Assembly: GCA_037447605.1 (NCBI GenBank)
Contig: CM074811.1
Location: 1,753,150 to 1,817,149, forward strand
Length of the DNA: 64,000 bases
Reading direction: 5' to 3'
From: Zygnema circumcarinatum
Lineage: Eukaryota; Streptophyta; Zygnematophyceae; Zygnematales; Zygnemataceae
Below the pieces are notes generated by a model. The model ran no database searches. It saw only the letters and a list, made by a program, of their open reading frames with translations, and was not told the origin of the DNA. The stretch's first letter is position 1, and each line of letters starts with the position of its first letter. Shown piece after piece: positions 1 through 15,000 of this stretch. The position numbers and the translations under genes are program-made.

Positions 1-3000
1 ACATATCTGCCAAACGTAAGAAGAGGACTTAGTGCTCAGAAATAAAAACAGTTGAAACTTCAGCGTTCACATTATCTGCTGTAAACCGATGACAAGTTGT
101 CAACCAAGAGAAATGCCAAGTGGGCTCTGTACGCCTAGGATTGGAATATCACAGCACATGCTCTTCCCAGATCCACAGGCACATACTACTCAGAATTCTT
201 CAGGAAAAAGGTGAGCGAGCAACAATGACATGCTTGTTGGTAGAACATGAAGGTGAGTGGTGGATGTATTGGGCAATGCGTGCTAGAAGTGAAGTGTGCG
301 AGCAGTTACCAGTCGAGTGCCTGTGACCAGAAGGTATGCTGCACGGCTTTAGGCCCAATGCGCATGACCCCCCTACGCATCATCAGCACTATGTCGCAAC
401 TGAGCTGTAAATGTATTTTGCAGTCTGATCTATATTTGCATCTCGCAGCCAGAAGTTTGCAAATATATCAACCAGGAAAGGACACAATAAGTCGTAGAGA
501 GAAAGCACAATCATTCACCATCTGTGTCCATTCCAACATTGCCACGACTTTTCTGTGACAGGTAAACAAGACATTATTATCCAAAAGAGACTAGGACGAG
601 ATTGAGATACATACGGCTCAAAAAGGCGGCCCAACTTCTCACTCAGGCACTCGAAAGCAAATAAGGCCCCTTCTCGCGCCTTCGGTGAATTTCTGGTCAC
701 ACATACAACACGCACCCGCAGATGAGTGACGTTGAACGTTCCCCAAAGCCTTTACATCCCACGCTAAGAATCATGTCAGCAGCTAAAGTACATGCGGAAC
801 GTCCAGATAACTGAGCGAATGCACTACCCTAGGGCATGAAGCGAGTTTGCAGAGGCTCAAGCTGGAACATGCAACATATGGTTTGAACCCCTCTGAGGTG
901 ACAAAAATGCGATAACATACACTCCTCACTACATCATGCTTTTGGAATAAATGCAGCACAGCAAAATGCACCAGGGTGTTATTTCGACAAATGGTGAGAA
1001 CTTACTTGTTTTCTACCCCGGCCTTCAAAGAGTCCATGATGCCATAATTCTTGAGTGAGGAAATACCCAAACCCTTGACAACACCTGCCAATCCAAAAGC
1101 CGCTCCTCTACGCTCTCCGTATTTGTCACTGTCCATTAAGGTGTGTAATAGCTGCTGGACCAATCTGTTGGCATTGGCCTGTACAACAAGAGAGCGAGTG
1201 AGAGAGAGACACCGAGGAAAAGGATTAACCAACTAGATAAGTGGAGCCAAAGCTGAAAAGCGATTTTGTAGAAAGCGATATGCGATCGCACTAAGGCAAA
1301 GAGTGAGACAACTCTCTGACACTCAGGAAACAAGGGAAGGGCAAGATGGGCTACAGCATGTGCATCTCAGCTGCATGGATCAAAACGGGTAAGCCTACCT
1401 CTTGAGATGCCATCAGAGGTGGAAGACAATTGGATACTGCTCGCTGTACTGGTTCCGAGGGTGTGTTCAAAACTTCCAACAGACGACTCATGATGTTTCC
1501 CACCTTTGCATCATCCTGCTCTCCAGCAAATGATTGCGTGAGTTTACAATGAAAAATTGGATGTGCGATCGCTGGCTCTAGATGCCCTTACAAGCGAAGG
1601 CTTTCCCGTCCAAATTTCACTTTGAAAGCCGAACCTCCTGGACACAAAAGCACTCGTCTATTTCTGCATAACGTAACCTAAAGTGGATCTCCCCGGGGAC
1701 CCCAATGCCCCCATAGAAACGGGCAGCTGTGCTTGAAGTGTCAAATGGTAGCTGGATGTACAATGCGGAAAAATGCCAACTCTACCGCCGTTACAACATT
1801 TGTGAAGGGCATCACATAGTGACCGAATGAAGGAGTGAGGCACGAATAGGATGCGAGCAGTCCCAACTCGCCTGTGCGAAGTGCTGGGCGAGGGCCCCCA
1901 AAAAGACCACCACGCCTTCGCGGACCAGGTCGTACCGCTCCTCGTCAGCGGACTGCGATTCACAGGCAGAGGGTGTGAGCAGTCGCTTCATTATATTCGC
2001 AATACTGCCCTATTCCTTTGGCAGAAGGGTTTCACAGTATTAACTTACCTTGTGACATACACGTTTTTTTTCTGAAGATTTTGTGCTAGAGAATACAAAG
2101 TCAACGTACTCAACGATCAGTTTAATCAGACAACTTTATCAATAAGTTTATCCTTCCTCACTGCATAAGGACGGAATGAATTCATTTGCTGAAGAACCCG
2201 CTGTTTCTGCGAGCACTCAAGCTCCATTAAGCAGATACTTTCTGAGAAGATGGGCTGTGTATTTTTCATCAACGATGGAGTTGTACTGCAAAAAACTGCA
2301 GGTCGATGGGTTGATGAACAGCTGATGCTCATCCATTCCATCGACTAACAGGGCGGCAAATCGAGACCTAAAAATTAAGCGAGATTGAACACTATCTCAC
2401 CCTCCTGCTTTTCAGTCTACCCTCGTCCAGCTGTTATACTGCTGTCGAAATTGATGAGCGCCTGTAAATTGTTGAGGCCCTAAGACCAACGGAACGCACC
2501 TTCATCGTGAAGTACTACAAGCACTTCCTCTGCTCCTCTCTGACACTGGATACTTCCTCCTTCTCCTCTCCAACCCACCTTTGCTCATCTATAATCCCTC
2601 CCTTCCTCCACCCCTGCTCTCACCTTCTCTGCCTGGCCTCTACAAGGGAAGAGAATGTCGAAGCAAGTACCTTTTTGTCAAGATAATTTTCAAAGATAGG
2701 CAGAAGCAGCCCAATATTCTCCTTCCCGTGGCGCTGGATAATCGCAGCTCCCGCCTCCACCATCCTGACTCGAACCTCCGAATTCAAATCTGCCTGTGCA
2801 CGCCACCCCTCCTCCATGAGCCCACAGCAGAGAGCAGAGGTCCTATGGAACAAGGGGCGTCCCATGGAAGCAGTAATACGATAAAGAAAAGCTTACTGCC
2901 CAAAGGGGATCGAAAACTACTTTCAGTCTTAGGGACTCCCTCAGCAGTGCTACAATTTCAGCCAACCACCAAAGAAAACTCAAAATTACGAGAGTACAGC

Positions 3001-6000
3001 TTGCCTTCGCACCATCATTTCTTCACATCCCTGGTTAATCACTATGCATATGGTTCGGGCTCAGTACTACCATGATTTGACTAAATTGAGGAGGATAAAA
3101 CCACGGTTTACCAGATTGTGTTGATTATTCAGTTAGTTGATTTCCAGTTGACAATGCAGTAATGCCTGCTAGTCCAACCCTCCTACCGGCACACTCAAAG
3201 TGATGGTGTTGGGCAGCATTCGGCCGTGCTCACCAGCGCCCGCGAGATGAGGAAGGTGGCCACAATGGGCAGGTCCCGCGCAGAGAGCACATCGGCCGCC
3301 GCGCGCAGCGCAAGAGCCACGCCCTCCCTCGCAAGGCACCCTTCGTCGGGGCCCCACCCACCAGCACTTGACCGAATGTACAAGGAGAACAGAGAGGATA
3401 ACGTTTCCTGTGACCCGGGGATAGAAGAAGAGACCATAAAAAAAAAAGCATGTTGATTTAATGATTTGACAAGGAATCGCGAGAGAAAGCAGCTCAAGGT
3501 CAGTGAAAAAGTAGCCTGCTTCCAGTTCTGCAGACCACACTGAGAGAAGAGAAAAAAAAGGGCCACTCAGCCTATCCTTCAACGAGGCAAGCATTAATGT
3601 GTTTGAAGGCTCAAAAGCTTCCAAGCAAGTGTCCATGCTGCACCTGAATTGTGGATGGGTATTCATCCATGGCCGCTGCCAATCCCTCGGCCGCTGCTTG
3701 TCGCACATTCAGTTCGCGATGGGTCAAGCATGCTATGAGAGCAGGGGCATAATCTGATCCAAGCTCATGGCCATAAAGGTCCCACACTTCTTCCGCAGCA
3801 TATGTGTTTCCCTGCGGTTCCAACATATACATATCAGACAGGCAAAGCTGAAAACTGCTGCAAAGTCGCAAGGTACTATGGGTCATTATCTGCTGCTTGA
3901 AGAGTGTCAACAAAAGGCAGTCGTATCAAAAGCATAAAGCATCGTGAATAATCATAAGTTTACATTGTAATATGATTCAGGTGCACTGAGACGAACGTTG
4001 AGTCATGATTCCAACGAATGTGCAAACGATCGCAAAAGTCAACAGGCAGCAAGCATCCTTTGGAGACACATATCTGAGCAGAATCACGCTTCTAACTATA
4101 CTATAAGGTGCAATGCATACAGAAGTGTAGATGCCATCGGGAATAAAAAAAGTCACATACATAACATTACACTTCATCGTACTTTTCGAGAAAGCGCGTT
4201 TTTGACATGTAACTTCAGGGTTTTTCAGAAAATTCGCCATTAGAATCGCTCCCAGACAATTGTTAGGCAACATCAAAAAAGTCTGAAAGACTTGCTCTCC
4301 GTGAATAAAGTGTAACTGAACTGAAACCTCGAGCATAGAGCCTTCACCTTGTCCGGGTCGTACTGCGCCATCCACAGCGTGGCCGAGACCTGCGGTGTGC
4401 GCGGAGCCGCGCTCACCGCCAGCGCAGGGATGAACCGCAAGGCGTCCAGGCAGGCGGCTCGCACGTGCGGCCGGTTCGAGTACAGCCCACTAGTCGCCTG
4501 CCGGCAGAGGGGAAAGCACAGACTCCACAGATGCGTAAGATCAACTGCCGCACTTGCAAAAGGAAGCTTTGTATGGTAGAAACAATCAATGCACTACACA
4601 ATGTTGGATGCAAAACCGTCTTGGAACACCTTGGCTCTTCTTTACCTTATGTACACCACGTTAACAGCAGGAACATTGACTTCTGATGCATTCAGGTCTG
4701 AGAGTCACTTTCATTTCAAGCTCCAGTGCCAGCAACAAGTGTGTAATGTACTTCACAGCATTTAAAGGAGGTTTCTCACTTGCGTCACCACTCATCCATA
4801 CCAAACTGTCACTGTCTGAGATTTACTGCATTATCAACATTAATGAAATTGACAAGCACAACTTTTATTTCAGAGTATTGCATGGCAGTACCTGAGCAAC
4901 CTCATTCGGTCGCAAGCCTTGGCAAAGTTCACGTAGCAAAGGTCCAACCCTTTCTGCATAAATTGGCACGATGCCTAACACATGGTATAGGACCTGCCTC
5001 AATTGCACCAGTTAGCTTGCAGGCAAGAAATAGTCCCTCATGACAAAACCAGAGTCCTCGAATTCATAGAAACGTCAGAAATAAGCAGGCTACTCTCTCC
5101 TTGCATACAACTCCCCCTGTACAAGCAACTAAATGCTATCAACTTGCACACAGAAGAACCTGTGGACATGTCAAAACTGACTTCCTTGGCAAAAGCGCGT
5201 AATCAAGCGAAGTAGCAAATACGACACAAGCAATGACCCCCAAGCAGTGCTCACCTTAATCATCCGCTCACGAGGAAGGGCAATAAAGGTGGATGTATGC
5301 AATGCCAACACGCCTATCAGATCGTCGTGAACCACTGTCTTCTGTGGGGACATCAGGACAGCTTCAATAATCTGCAAACACAAATGCAGAGACTCTGAAA
5401 CAAGATATCAGGAAACGAAGGTGGCTAATGTGTTCCTCTGTCCGCCTCAAAAACGAAGGCGTCCTCCAAAAACCTTAGTAACAAAATATGATTGATGCCA
5501 GTACGCCCGACTGGGCAAGAAAGACCTCAGACAATAGGCAATTTTCAACAATGTACAACACCCAGATTTTCCGCATTCATTCAAAATCTGAGTTCAAACA
5601 CTTGTATATGGCACTTAAAAAGCATGATGAGAAAAAAAAACTCCATGCTTAAATAAGCAAGTACTACAGGAGATGGCTGCCTTTTCTAGTCCAACTTCCT
5701 TGCAATAAAATTCAGAACCTCAGAACGACAGATAGTTTAGCATTTTCCTCCTCATTATACTCTTATCACGAAAAACTGAAACGTCCCATAACGATGAATG
5801 CTATGAAGAATGTCGTTTTGCTGACAAGACATTAACTGATGTATTTGTCAGTTTACATTAACTTATGGGTAAAGTTTCTCTTGATCCCCTTAACATTTCA
5901 TTCGCTTTCGTCGCCAAAGCAACCCTTGGCCCTGTCCTTAATTTGCCCACTCTCCTCTTACCAGCTAGACAATCACTCGAATGCAATGCGATACTTATCA

Positions 6001-9000
6001 CTCATCCGCTGTGCAGACGGAGGTCCCAACAGTGCTCTCTGACCCTATCACATAGTTAAGGAACCCAGTCCAAGACCCGAAAACCCACCGGAAACACAGC
6101 CCCAAATGTCGCTGCCGGCAGCGGTCCCTGCTTGCATGCCGCCACCATCCCCCGCACCACTCTCCCGACCGCGCCCTCTCTCTCTCTCTCTCCCTCTCCC
6201 TCTCCCTCTCTCTCCTTCTGCCCCTTCTGCGAGTCCGCCTGCAGCCGCAGCTGCGCGAGCACAGTGGCACTGGCAGCCGCCACCATGCAGATGGCGGCCG
6301 CGAGGTCCTGGCGGAGGGGCTGCAGGACCGGGGCCACGCAGGCTGTCAGCTGCGCCATGGCCCTGTAGGCCTCCGAGGACACCAGCTTGGAGTCGAGCAG
6401 GGGGAGGACGAAGTCGACCTGGGATGCAGGGATGCAGGGATGTAGGGAATCAGGGTCAGAATCTAGGAGAGGGAAGCTTTATCTCAGGTGGGTATTCTGA
6501 TTCGGACTGTTAGTACGGATGTAAGGCTTACAAACGTGAAAAGTGGAGATAATTTCCGCGGTTAATCAATGGAACGGGTAAATGAATTCGTCCCAATGAA
6601 AATATACGTACTTTACTGTTTTCCAATCCTGCCCATTCCAGATGTAGAGCTAAAATGCATAAAAGCTCACTGTATCTTTGATTCGCCGACATAACTAAAA
6701 AGACCTCCAGTTAAAGAAACAGCGAGTGAGCTCTGCCTGAACCCAAAGCAGAGTCACATACAGCTAAGAGCACAAACTGAGGCACAGTCTACGGAGGACT
6801 CACAAGCACAGGCAGCTGATCGTGGGCAAACGGAGGGTTTGCAACAGCCGCCTCTCCCAGCACGTTCAGAACGAGTCCCAAACGCTCTTTGATGGCCTGC
6901 ATCTCTGCGCGCTGCGCCGCTTCCTCCCTCAGCAAGGCCTCCCGCGCTTCCTCCTTCGCTGTCTTTCCCGCCTCTGCGAAAATTACTCACCCAAGCACAA
7001 ATACACGCGTGTAAATTTCAAATTCATGATAGCAGCTACACTCTTACGAATTATTCCATTAGATACTGCAATTAATAAAGACAATTACATTGCTCTAGCC
7101 ATTGACTCACTCGCGGGGGTGAGACAAATCTGCATTCAACTAAATCTCCTTTTTCCTATATTTTTCTGCATATGAACCATTCATCCATGCTGGACATGAA
7201 GTGTCAGGGGAATCGGAGGATTCATGTTGCGAACCAATGCATTCCTCATTCTCGACTAATCCATGTCACTGGGTCAATGAATCTACCCATATCGATAGAT
7301 TTTGAAGCAAATTAATGGTAATGACTTGATTGAATCTATCCTGCTGTGACCAGATAGATCCAGGCTGCGAAGGATGAAATGACTAATAGCAATGAGTCAC
7401 ATGTTCTTCACCACTCCCATCTCGAGGCCAATCAACACCATCTTTTCGGTAATCTACATTGCAATTTCACGAACGGACGAGGACACGGCAAAAACGGAAC
7501 GAGGCATCTCATGGAACCTACTCCTAATGACCTTTCCCACCTGGTTTTCTGCCGGGCTTCAGTGTATCCTTCTTCCCAGTGGCGCTGTTCTTGGCCTGCG
7601 AAGGTCTCAATTGTGGGGCTTGCTTCACTGGCGGAGCCGGTTCCTGCAGGTCCAAATAGCCAGCCCCAAGCTCAGATTGAGGAGGGCATTCTAACTCACG
7701 GGTTGGAAAGTTTGCAACTGCTACACTTCATGATAACTCCCGCAGCCCTCTTGAATGAATACCAGCTGTTTTGCTTCACCTACTCAGAGTAGTGATGCTG
7801 TCCGGACTTTACCTCATCATCGTCTGCATACATTTTCATACGGCCCCTTGCCTGTCGCACGTTACGATCTTTAACTACTTCTGCTCTGTAGACGCCGTCT
7901 TCTGATGACAGTACTCCTTCGGAAGTAAAAAAAATCTGCAAGGAGAAAACAAACCGCGTCGTATATTTCAGCATATACATTCGCTCTCCAGCACAAACGA
8001 GGGCAAGTTCCTGTATCCAGAATCGCATATGACAACAACAATAATATAAACAATGGCAAGGCTGCCAAAGCTACCCATCCATCCCCGGTAGTATTATCAA
8101 ATCATAGCCAACATCCACTAGTCAAATAGGGTCCCTCTATTCTACTAACCTTGATATCACGATCTGTTAGGGAATCATGCACTGTTCGATCCCCAAGCGC
8201 TTGTAACGCCTGCAAGCAGGACCGACACAAAAAGCAAAAAAAAAAAAGGCATGAGTATCTTTGCTCTGTACTCAACGTAACACTCCAATTCGAGGGAAGT
8301 CTGATCTCCCAACCATCATTGGAAAGTGCAAGGACACTGCTTCATGGCCACACAGCGTTTGTGCAGGTCAACAAGTAAAAACACATGCTTGATCCAGCTA
8401 GATGGCTAGGGCTGCTGTGTGAAGATCAAATTCAGATTTCTGAAATTTAAATCTGAATTGTATAAATATAAGACCGTTACGTGACTGCTAAAGCACGACA
8501 TAGCAGAGATGTTCTCACAATCAACCACAGCTAAAATAGTCTATCCAATGATGCTCATACCGGCAGAAGGTGTGGAAAAAATTCATTCGGAAAACTCTGC
8601 ATGGAGGTGGCGATTGCGGAAATGGCAGCTCGAGCCTGTGCTTTGCGCGGGCTCATGAGGCCTCCGGGACCCAACAAAACCTGCAAAGGGCAAAAAGCAA
8701 AACGACCTGCCAAACTTTCTGAAGCTTCGAATAGCACCTGAAAGCTCTCTAAACAGCAATCCTCACCTAAATTCGTAGAGGAGATCAAGCCCTTGAACAA
8801 AGGTATTCACTTGACTGAGCTGAGAGTGAAGGCAAGGGCAAGATTATAAGCAAGGCAACCAAGCCATCAGCAACATGCTGCTATTTTTAGCAACTTGCAT
8901 TTTTGGCCAGCTGGCTGCCTATTTGCTGCATCAATTTTGGTGAGCTGACTGACCAAGCGTTCGTGGAAACCGATATGCCTGGCTAATTTGTCACCAGCAG

Positions 9001-12000
9001 ATTACTTTCCAAATTGCAAAAAATGGCCAACAGAAACGACAACTTGCAAGAGCGGATCATGCCAGCAACAACAAACATCGGGCCGGCGGCGTAATTTGAA
9101 CGTGCGATAGCCCATTCTTCAGCAGAGGTGTATGAAAGCAGTCAGCAGTTCACTTAGCAAGCACCTGCGATAGAAATGCATGCGTTTTCATGAACGGCCT
9201 ACCTTGGAAACAATTGCAGGATCAGAAGCTAAAGTGGATGTAGCATCCACTCCTCGCTTGGCAAGAGCTTTCAACAATGCCTGTCCTTCATCCCCACCTT
9301 CCCCATCATCTCACTTGAGTACTGCAGGCTAGATCCATGATCTACTACAGTTACAAGCTGATTCTGCATCACAGGAAAACCAGAAGATAGTCCAAACACT
9401 TGACTCAACAACTAGTTACATAACTTCGTTTCCAATCAGAAAATGGATGCCATCGCCTGTAACGCATAGACGTGCTTGGAGCAGGCTACAAAAATTTCAT
9501 CGACAAAGAGGATCGATACCGGCAAATTTCTTGCAAGACATTATACCTGAGACCTATCACGATGTTCTCAAACAATGGAAAATTCCAAAATTCCTTGCGC
9601 AGCTGACAGCTGCGTGCCCGAACTCTAAAATGCAAAGGATTGAAAAGTCATGCAAGAATCTTGAGAGCCAGAAACATACCACCATCACTAAACCGGAACC
9701 GACACAAACTAACGTGTACGCTCAAACCGCGAACCATTAAAGCTATTCCCTTATCCCCCCCAGAGGGAGATGCCTCCCTCCCTCCCTCCCTCCCTCCCTC
9801 CCTCCCTCCCTCCCTCCCTCCCTCCCTTCCTCCCTCCCCGTCTGCCTGCCTGCCTGCCTGCCTACCTTCCACACCATGTTCGTGCGGCGGCCCGCCACCA
9901 CGCAGGGGTGGTGCGCGGCCAACAGCAGGCGCGCGGCGACCCCCGCCTTCTCCCCCGCCGCGGGGGCCACCGCCTGCAGGAGGGCCTGCGCGACCAGGGC
10001 GGGAGGGGGCAGGGGCAGGCCCGGGGCCGGGGCCGGGGCCGCGCTCTCACTGCCCGCCTCGGCCTCCTCACTGCAGAGGGTGGGGGGAGGGGTGACCAGG
10101 AGAAGGTTGGCAAAGACAAGGGACAAAGGTCAAATGTGGGCAGTCAAGAGAGGGAGAGGCCCCACCAAAAGGACGGGATGAGAACAGAGGTGAAGGGGTT
10201 GCAGAGCCTGAGAGCGCTTAGGTTCAAATATAGATTTGAGCACATCAGTACGGCCGGTTTACATCATATAGATTCCCGGAGCTAGGTTGGTTACCTTCTA
10301 AAAAGCAGGTGAAAACAAAGAGCACATGGGGCATTTTGAATCAAACAAATGTGAATTGCAATGTATCACAGATGCCCATTCTCACAATTGCAAACAGCCT
10401 TGCAATGACGAGATGGTCGGAGATGTGCCAGTGTAATTTGTTACAGCTGAAATACGACGCGTTTTTTTAGCTCTTTAGGTCAGTGCTCGGTTGAGCGACC
10501 TTCTTTCGCGAGCCTAGAAGACATTCTCACATGGACGGACAAACGAGTATAGTGCGGATTGCAACTACCGAGCCTGATGGTAAATGTATGAGCAAAGTAG
10601 CTGAGCAAAGACCATTGGGGCCCACCTTAAGCGTGCAGCTTCCTGGCGATCCTCAAGCAGGGGAAGCCATGCAGCAAACGCATCCAAAAACGCGCCCGAA
10701 AGTCCTGCCGAGACCATGTGGCAGCGACTTGTGACGGAAGCTGCACGCCTCCTCACGGCAAGGGAGGGATGCCACAAGAGGGAAACTGCCAACTGAAACC
10801 AACACAGACATGGACAGCATTCGTTTCATTACCCAGGTTTGTCAACCCATAGAAAGCTTACATATTGAGGGGCCCCGCTGGAAGGAAAAGAGAGAGATCG
10901 ATCCGTAGCGAAAGGTCACTTAAGAACTAGCTATTTTACTTTTCAATGCTCGTGAGAAAATGAATAGCCACTGCCGCCCGACAAAACACTCAAGAGCGCT
11001 CGACGAGAGTGAGCGCGAAGCACAAGACGGGTTTTCTACAGCCAGCGCAGAGTGAGTATGGGATTCATGGCCAAAAGTGCGAACTCACTTGATAAATGCT
11101 ATTAGCGGCATCGACATTAGCGCTTATTCTGCAGGAACGTACCAAAATCACATTAGTGAAGGACCTGTGAGCAACTACAAACGAGCTTTTCTGAAAGATT
11201 TCTGAAAATTGTAACACTTCTCTTCACTCTTGTTTAGCCTCGTTGGGAGCGCAATGCAACAGCAAAGCCTATCGTCTACATTAGCCTCAGAGTGAGTCGT
11301 ATGCCACACAAGAACAGATACGAGAGCTTCTTGGAAGCAGATACAAATTTGCGAAAGTGAGTACCGTGTGGGATGTTGCAACAGCAAGACTTCGAGGAGT
11401 TCTGTGAGCGCCAAAACATCTTCCACAGCAAGTTTTGCCACCTTCACCTCTACCAGCAACCCAGCGGGAATTATCAGAATTTCTACACTTCATGAACTGA
11501 GCTCTTCGTACAGGGCAGTTGAATGAGATACATAAAAAAGGCGGGCTTGGCTAGAGGTGTACCACAGAAGAGGAGAAAAGAGGCGAGTCTTTCACTATCA
11601 CCAAGGGCCACACCTTCTCCTTCACCAGCTTGTTTTCTGCTTCTCAAGAACAACAGCCAATTGGCAGCCTACCATGAGATGGTTATGTTGATACTCCTAC
11701 TTGCCTGCATTAAATCCCAATGCATTGAACATAGGTCTTCCTCCAAGAAAAGCAAACATAAATGCCGGTCATTTTTGCTGAAATGCAAAGACCAGCCATT
11801 GCTCCTGAACAACTGTGAGTTTTACCGTTGCAGATAACTAAAACGTAAGGAAGACTGAGTACCCCTGGAGATCGCGAGACCCTCCCATATATATAACAAA
11901 AGAAAAGACATATTTTGGACATACAAGTTAATGCAACAGGACATCTGGCAGCACCTGTAGCCAGGTCGATGACCGAAATGGAAGCCACCAGAAGCAGGGC

Positions 12001-15000
12001 ATAAATGCCGTCCACTCGCTGAGTTGCCTTGGTCAGACCGCTCTTCACCGCCGCGACTAAAGGGTCAACCAGCGCTACCAACTGCAAGCGATCATGGTTG
12101 CAAGAACATGGGCATCGGATTCAATCGCATGCTCCATGAAAAGTAGAGACGTGCTTAAGTCTCGGTTCCTCAAATATTCTCCAGCATTAAACATGCACAT
12201 ATGCTCAAGACTTTCAACCCTATAAGCATCATAGGACCAGAACTAAGAAGCAGTAAGTGAAGTTCTTCCTTCGAGAAAACTTCATTTTAAGCCACATCCT
12301 GTCAGAATAGTGAAAAGGGATAGTAGAAGCAGAGTATCAAAGGAGGGAGCAAACATAATGCCAGCCATTATTGCTAATATGTAACGACCAGCCATGACTC
12401 TTCCATAGAAGCATAACCGTACCGCAGGCGTACCTGGTCCCTATGTGAGGATGAAAGTTTTACTGCCTTCGCAAAACTACCTCAGGTAAAATTTCTTTAG
12501 AGCGATTCAGTCATCATAGGTCTTCATTATCAAGGGAAACGTTGAGCATACTGACTGTGCGCAAGACGAAGAAATTTATTACTAGCATTTATCATGGGCT
12601 GGTAGTCCCAGCTAACCTGTCCTCGAATGTCCGGATTCTGGAAGCTCTGCCTGAGGCAGCGGAAAGCAGCTCTCCTAAGGGTCTCCTTGTCCTTCAGCAC
12701 TGCAGTGAAGAAGGCGGGAGTTGCTTTTGGAGCAGCATCGCCCACTCGGGCCAGCCATGGTCCCAAAGCACCAAAAATGGCGATTTTTACGTCGTCGGTT
12801 ACTGCGCATGATGTCCACGAGCAAGCATGTCAGGAAGCAGCAACCACAACATAACTTCTTACGGAATCGTAAGGAATCAAGATACTTTCTCGCGAGTGAT
12901 TGATTGCCTCGCGATAACGGTAGGATGAGAATCACAACAAGAAAGACAAACTAGTAAACGTCAGACAGGTTCAAAAACCTTTCTGAAAGAAGAAACGAGT
13001 TCCTAATGTCCCACAATTAGAGCTTAAACCGAAAGCGTACTGGAGGCGTCAGCAGCCCCGTAGGCACCATCTTGATCAAATGAAGTCGAATAAAGACCCC
13101 CCCAGAAACAGCAACGATAGAAAACAACAGCACCAACAATAGTCTGGAGACATAGTGAGAGAACTGCCAGTTCGTGGGGCTCACGTTCGTCCTTGTAGAA
13201 TCCTATGAGAAAGTCAATAACCTCCTTAGCAAGTGCCCCAGCAGCTCTCCCACCCGGAGCAGCAGCGAGCTCCTGAATGGCTGCCACCATTCCCAATCGT
13301 TGGTAAGGAAATGTGAGCTTGCCCTCCGAGCCTGCTCCACCCCCAAGGACAGAACAAGCGTTAGCAGAGCATCATACCAAGTCATGAAACCAATATATAG
13401 GTTCACAAGTTGCACTCCCACAAACTGGTAAAGTAACTTCTCCTGCACACTGCTGGTTCTACGAACCGCCCTCTGCCAGGCATCTTGATTTGCAAGTAAC
13501 CCCACCTAATTGCTACTGCTCTAAAATTCGTACCATACCACCAGCATCCTAGAGACATAAAATCAAACAGCTATTTGACAATCCAAAAACGAAAAAGAAA
13601 CTAGTCAGAAGCAGAAACGTCAACACCAGATATTACTTGAACCATTCCCCAAGTTGGAATATCCACCGACTGTATCCCAGAACATGCACATTCCTGCCCA
13701 TGCAGCGGCGAGAACATACCCCCGAGAAGCTTCTGCGCAGCTGCGAAGACGGCGGCGACCACGTCGAAGTCGGAGCTCTGCCCGGCCAGTCTCCGCAGCA
13801 CTGTCAGCGCTTCTTGTCGTTTTCCGGCCTCCGCGTGCCGCGCCTGCTGGAGGAGGACGCCCGAGAATTCGGCGACGTAGCGGCTAAGGTCGATCTCCAC
13901 ACTGCCAAACAGATGGCCTGTTGGTGGGCAGCGGCCAGATATAAAAATATGTAAGGGATCAAGTTATCGTATAGAGCTTCTACAATAACTCTCCCTCCGC
14001 TGGCAATGCTACTGTTAGCAGGACACTCAGGTTTTGGAAAACTTTACGCATGCACATTTTGAAGTGTTCAGAATTTTCCGCTATGTTTCCACTGGGCTTT
14101 ACAAGTGCAAAGTGTCAAATATAGTCAACTTTCACTGGCCCCCATTTTCCAAATAAAGAACAGCAACCCCAAGGTACTCAATGACAAAGGATGGACCCTC
14201 CAGCAGGAATTATCAAAAGTCATCTATTTGTGGATCTGTGCATAACCTTGATAGCCGCACAAACGGTGCATCACGCAAAGACTTAACCACACTTAAGTCA
14301 CACACAAACGGGGGATAGTGGAACCCACTAACCCGTTGCTTCCATAACCAGCTCCGGATTCCGTTTCAGCATCTTTGCAGCTGTTGGAACCACAAGACTC
14401 CCGAATTCCTCATGACCGAGGTGCTTCATAAGCGGTCTGAAGGCAGTGATAACGTGGTCAGGCGGTCTCTCCCGGGAGCAAAGCACCAGTTTAAGATACA
14501 TGTCAACAAAAGCAACCTGCAGCCAAGCAAGTGCATGGTGACGGGTTTAAATCTGCAGCTTACATCAAATATTAACTATTCCTATTTGATATTAAGAACC
14601 AAACTTGAAAGCAGAACAGCAAATCGACTTTGTTTCCCCACTTTCTACAACTATGTGGTTCACAAAAAGCAGAGAGTGGGAGAGAGAGATGCAGAGCAGG
14701 TTGCAAACATGTTTTCCTCTACAAAGGGAGTGCATACACCTAAAAAAACAACGAAGACAGGAGAAACCTTTTCGAGAAACTATCAGGCGAAGTTAATCAT
14801 GCCTGCTAGTCGCCACTTTATCCCGTTTCTAGTGACTTTTCACGTTCATGACATTTAACATATCTCTCTGGTTGTACCTTGGTTATCAAACCAACAACGT
14901 TACGATTTCCTTGCGAAAAGTTACGAAAAGTGGGCCTATTGATGCAAAAAGTGCTTCATAACAGTAATACAAGTCTAGACAATAAAGTCAAAACCTCTTT

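Noticed and set aside
320-560. Possible further GCN1 exon left of 611
   Set aside because: Acceptor-like sites exist, but no frame matches the conserved GCN1 sequence expected after FEPY, so no exon is claimed.
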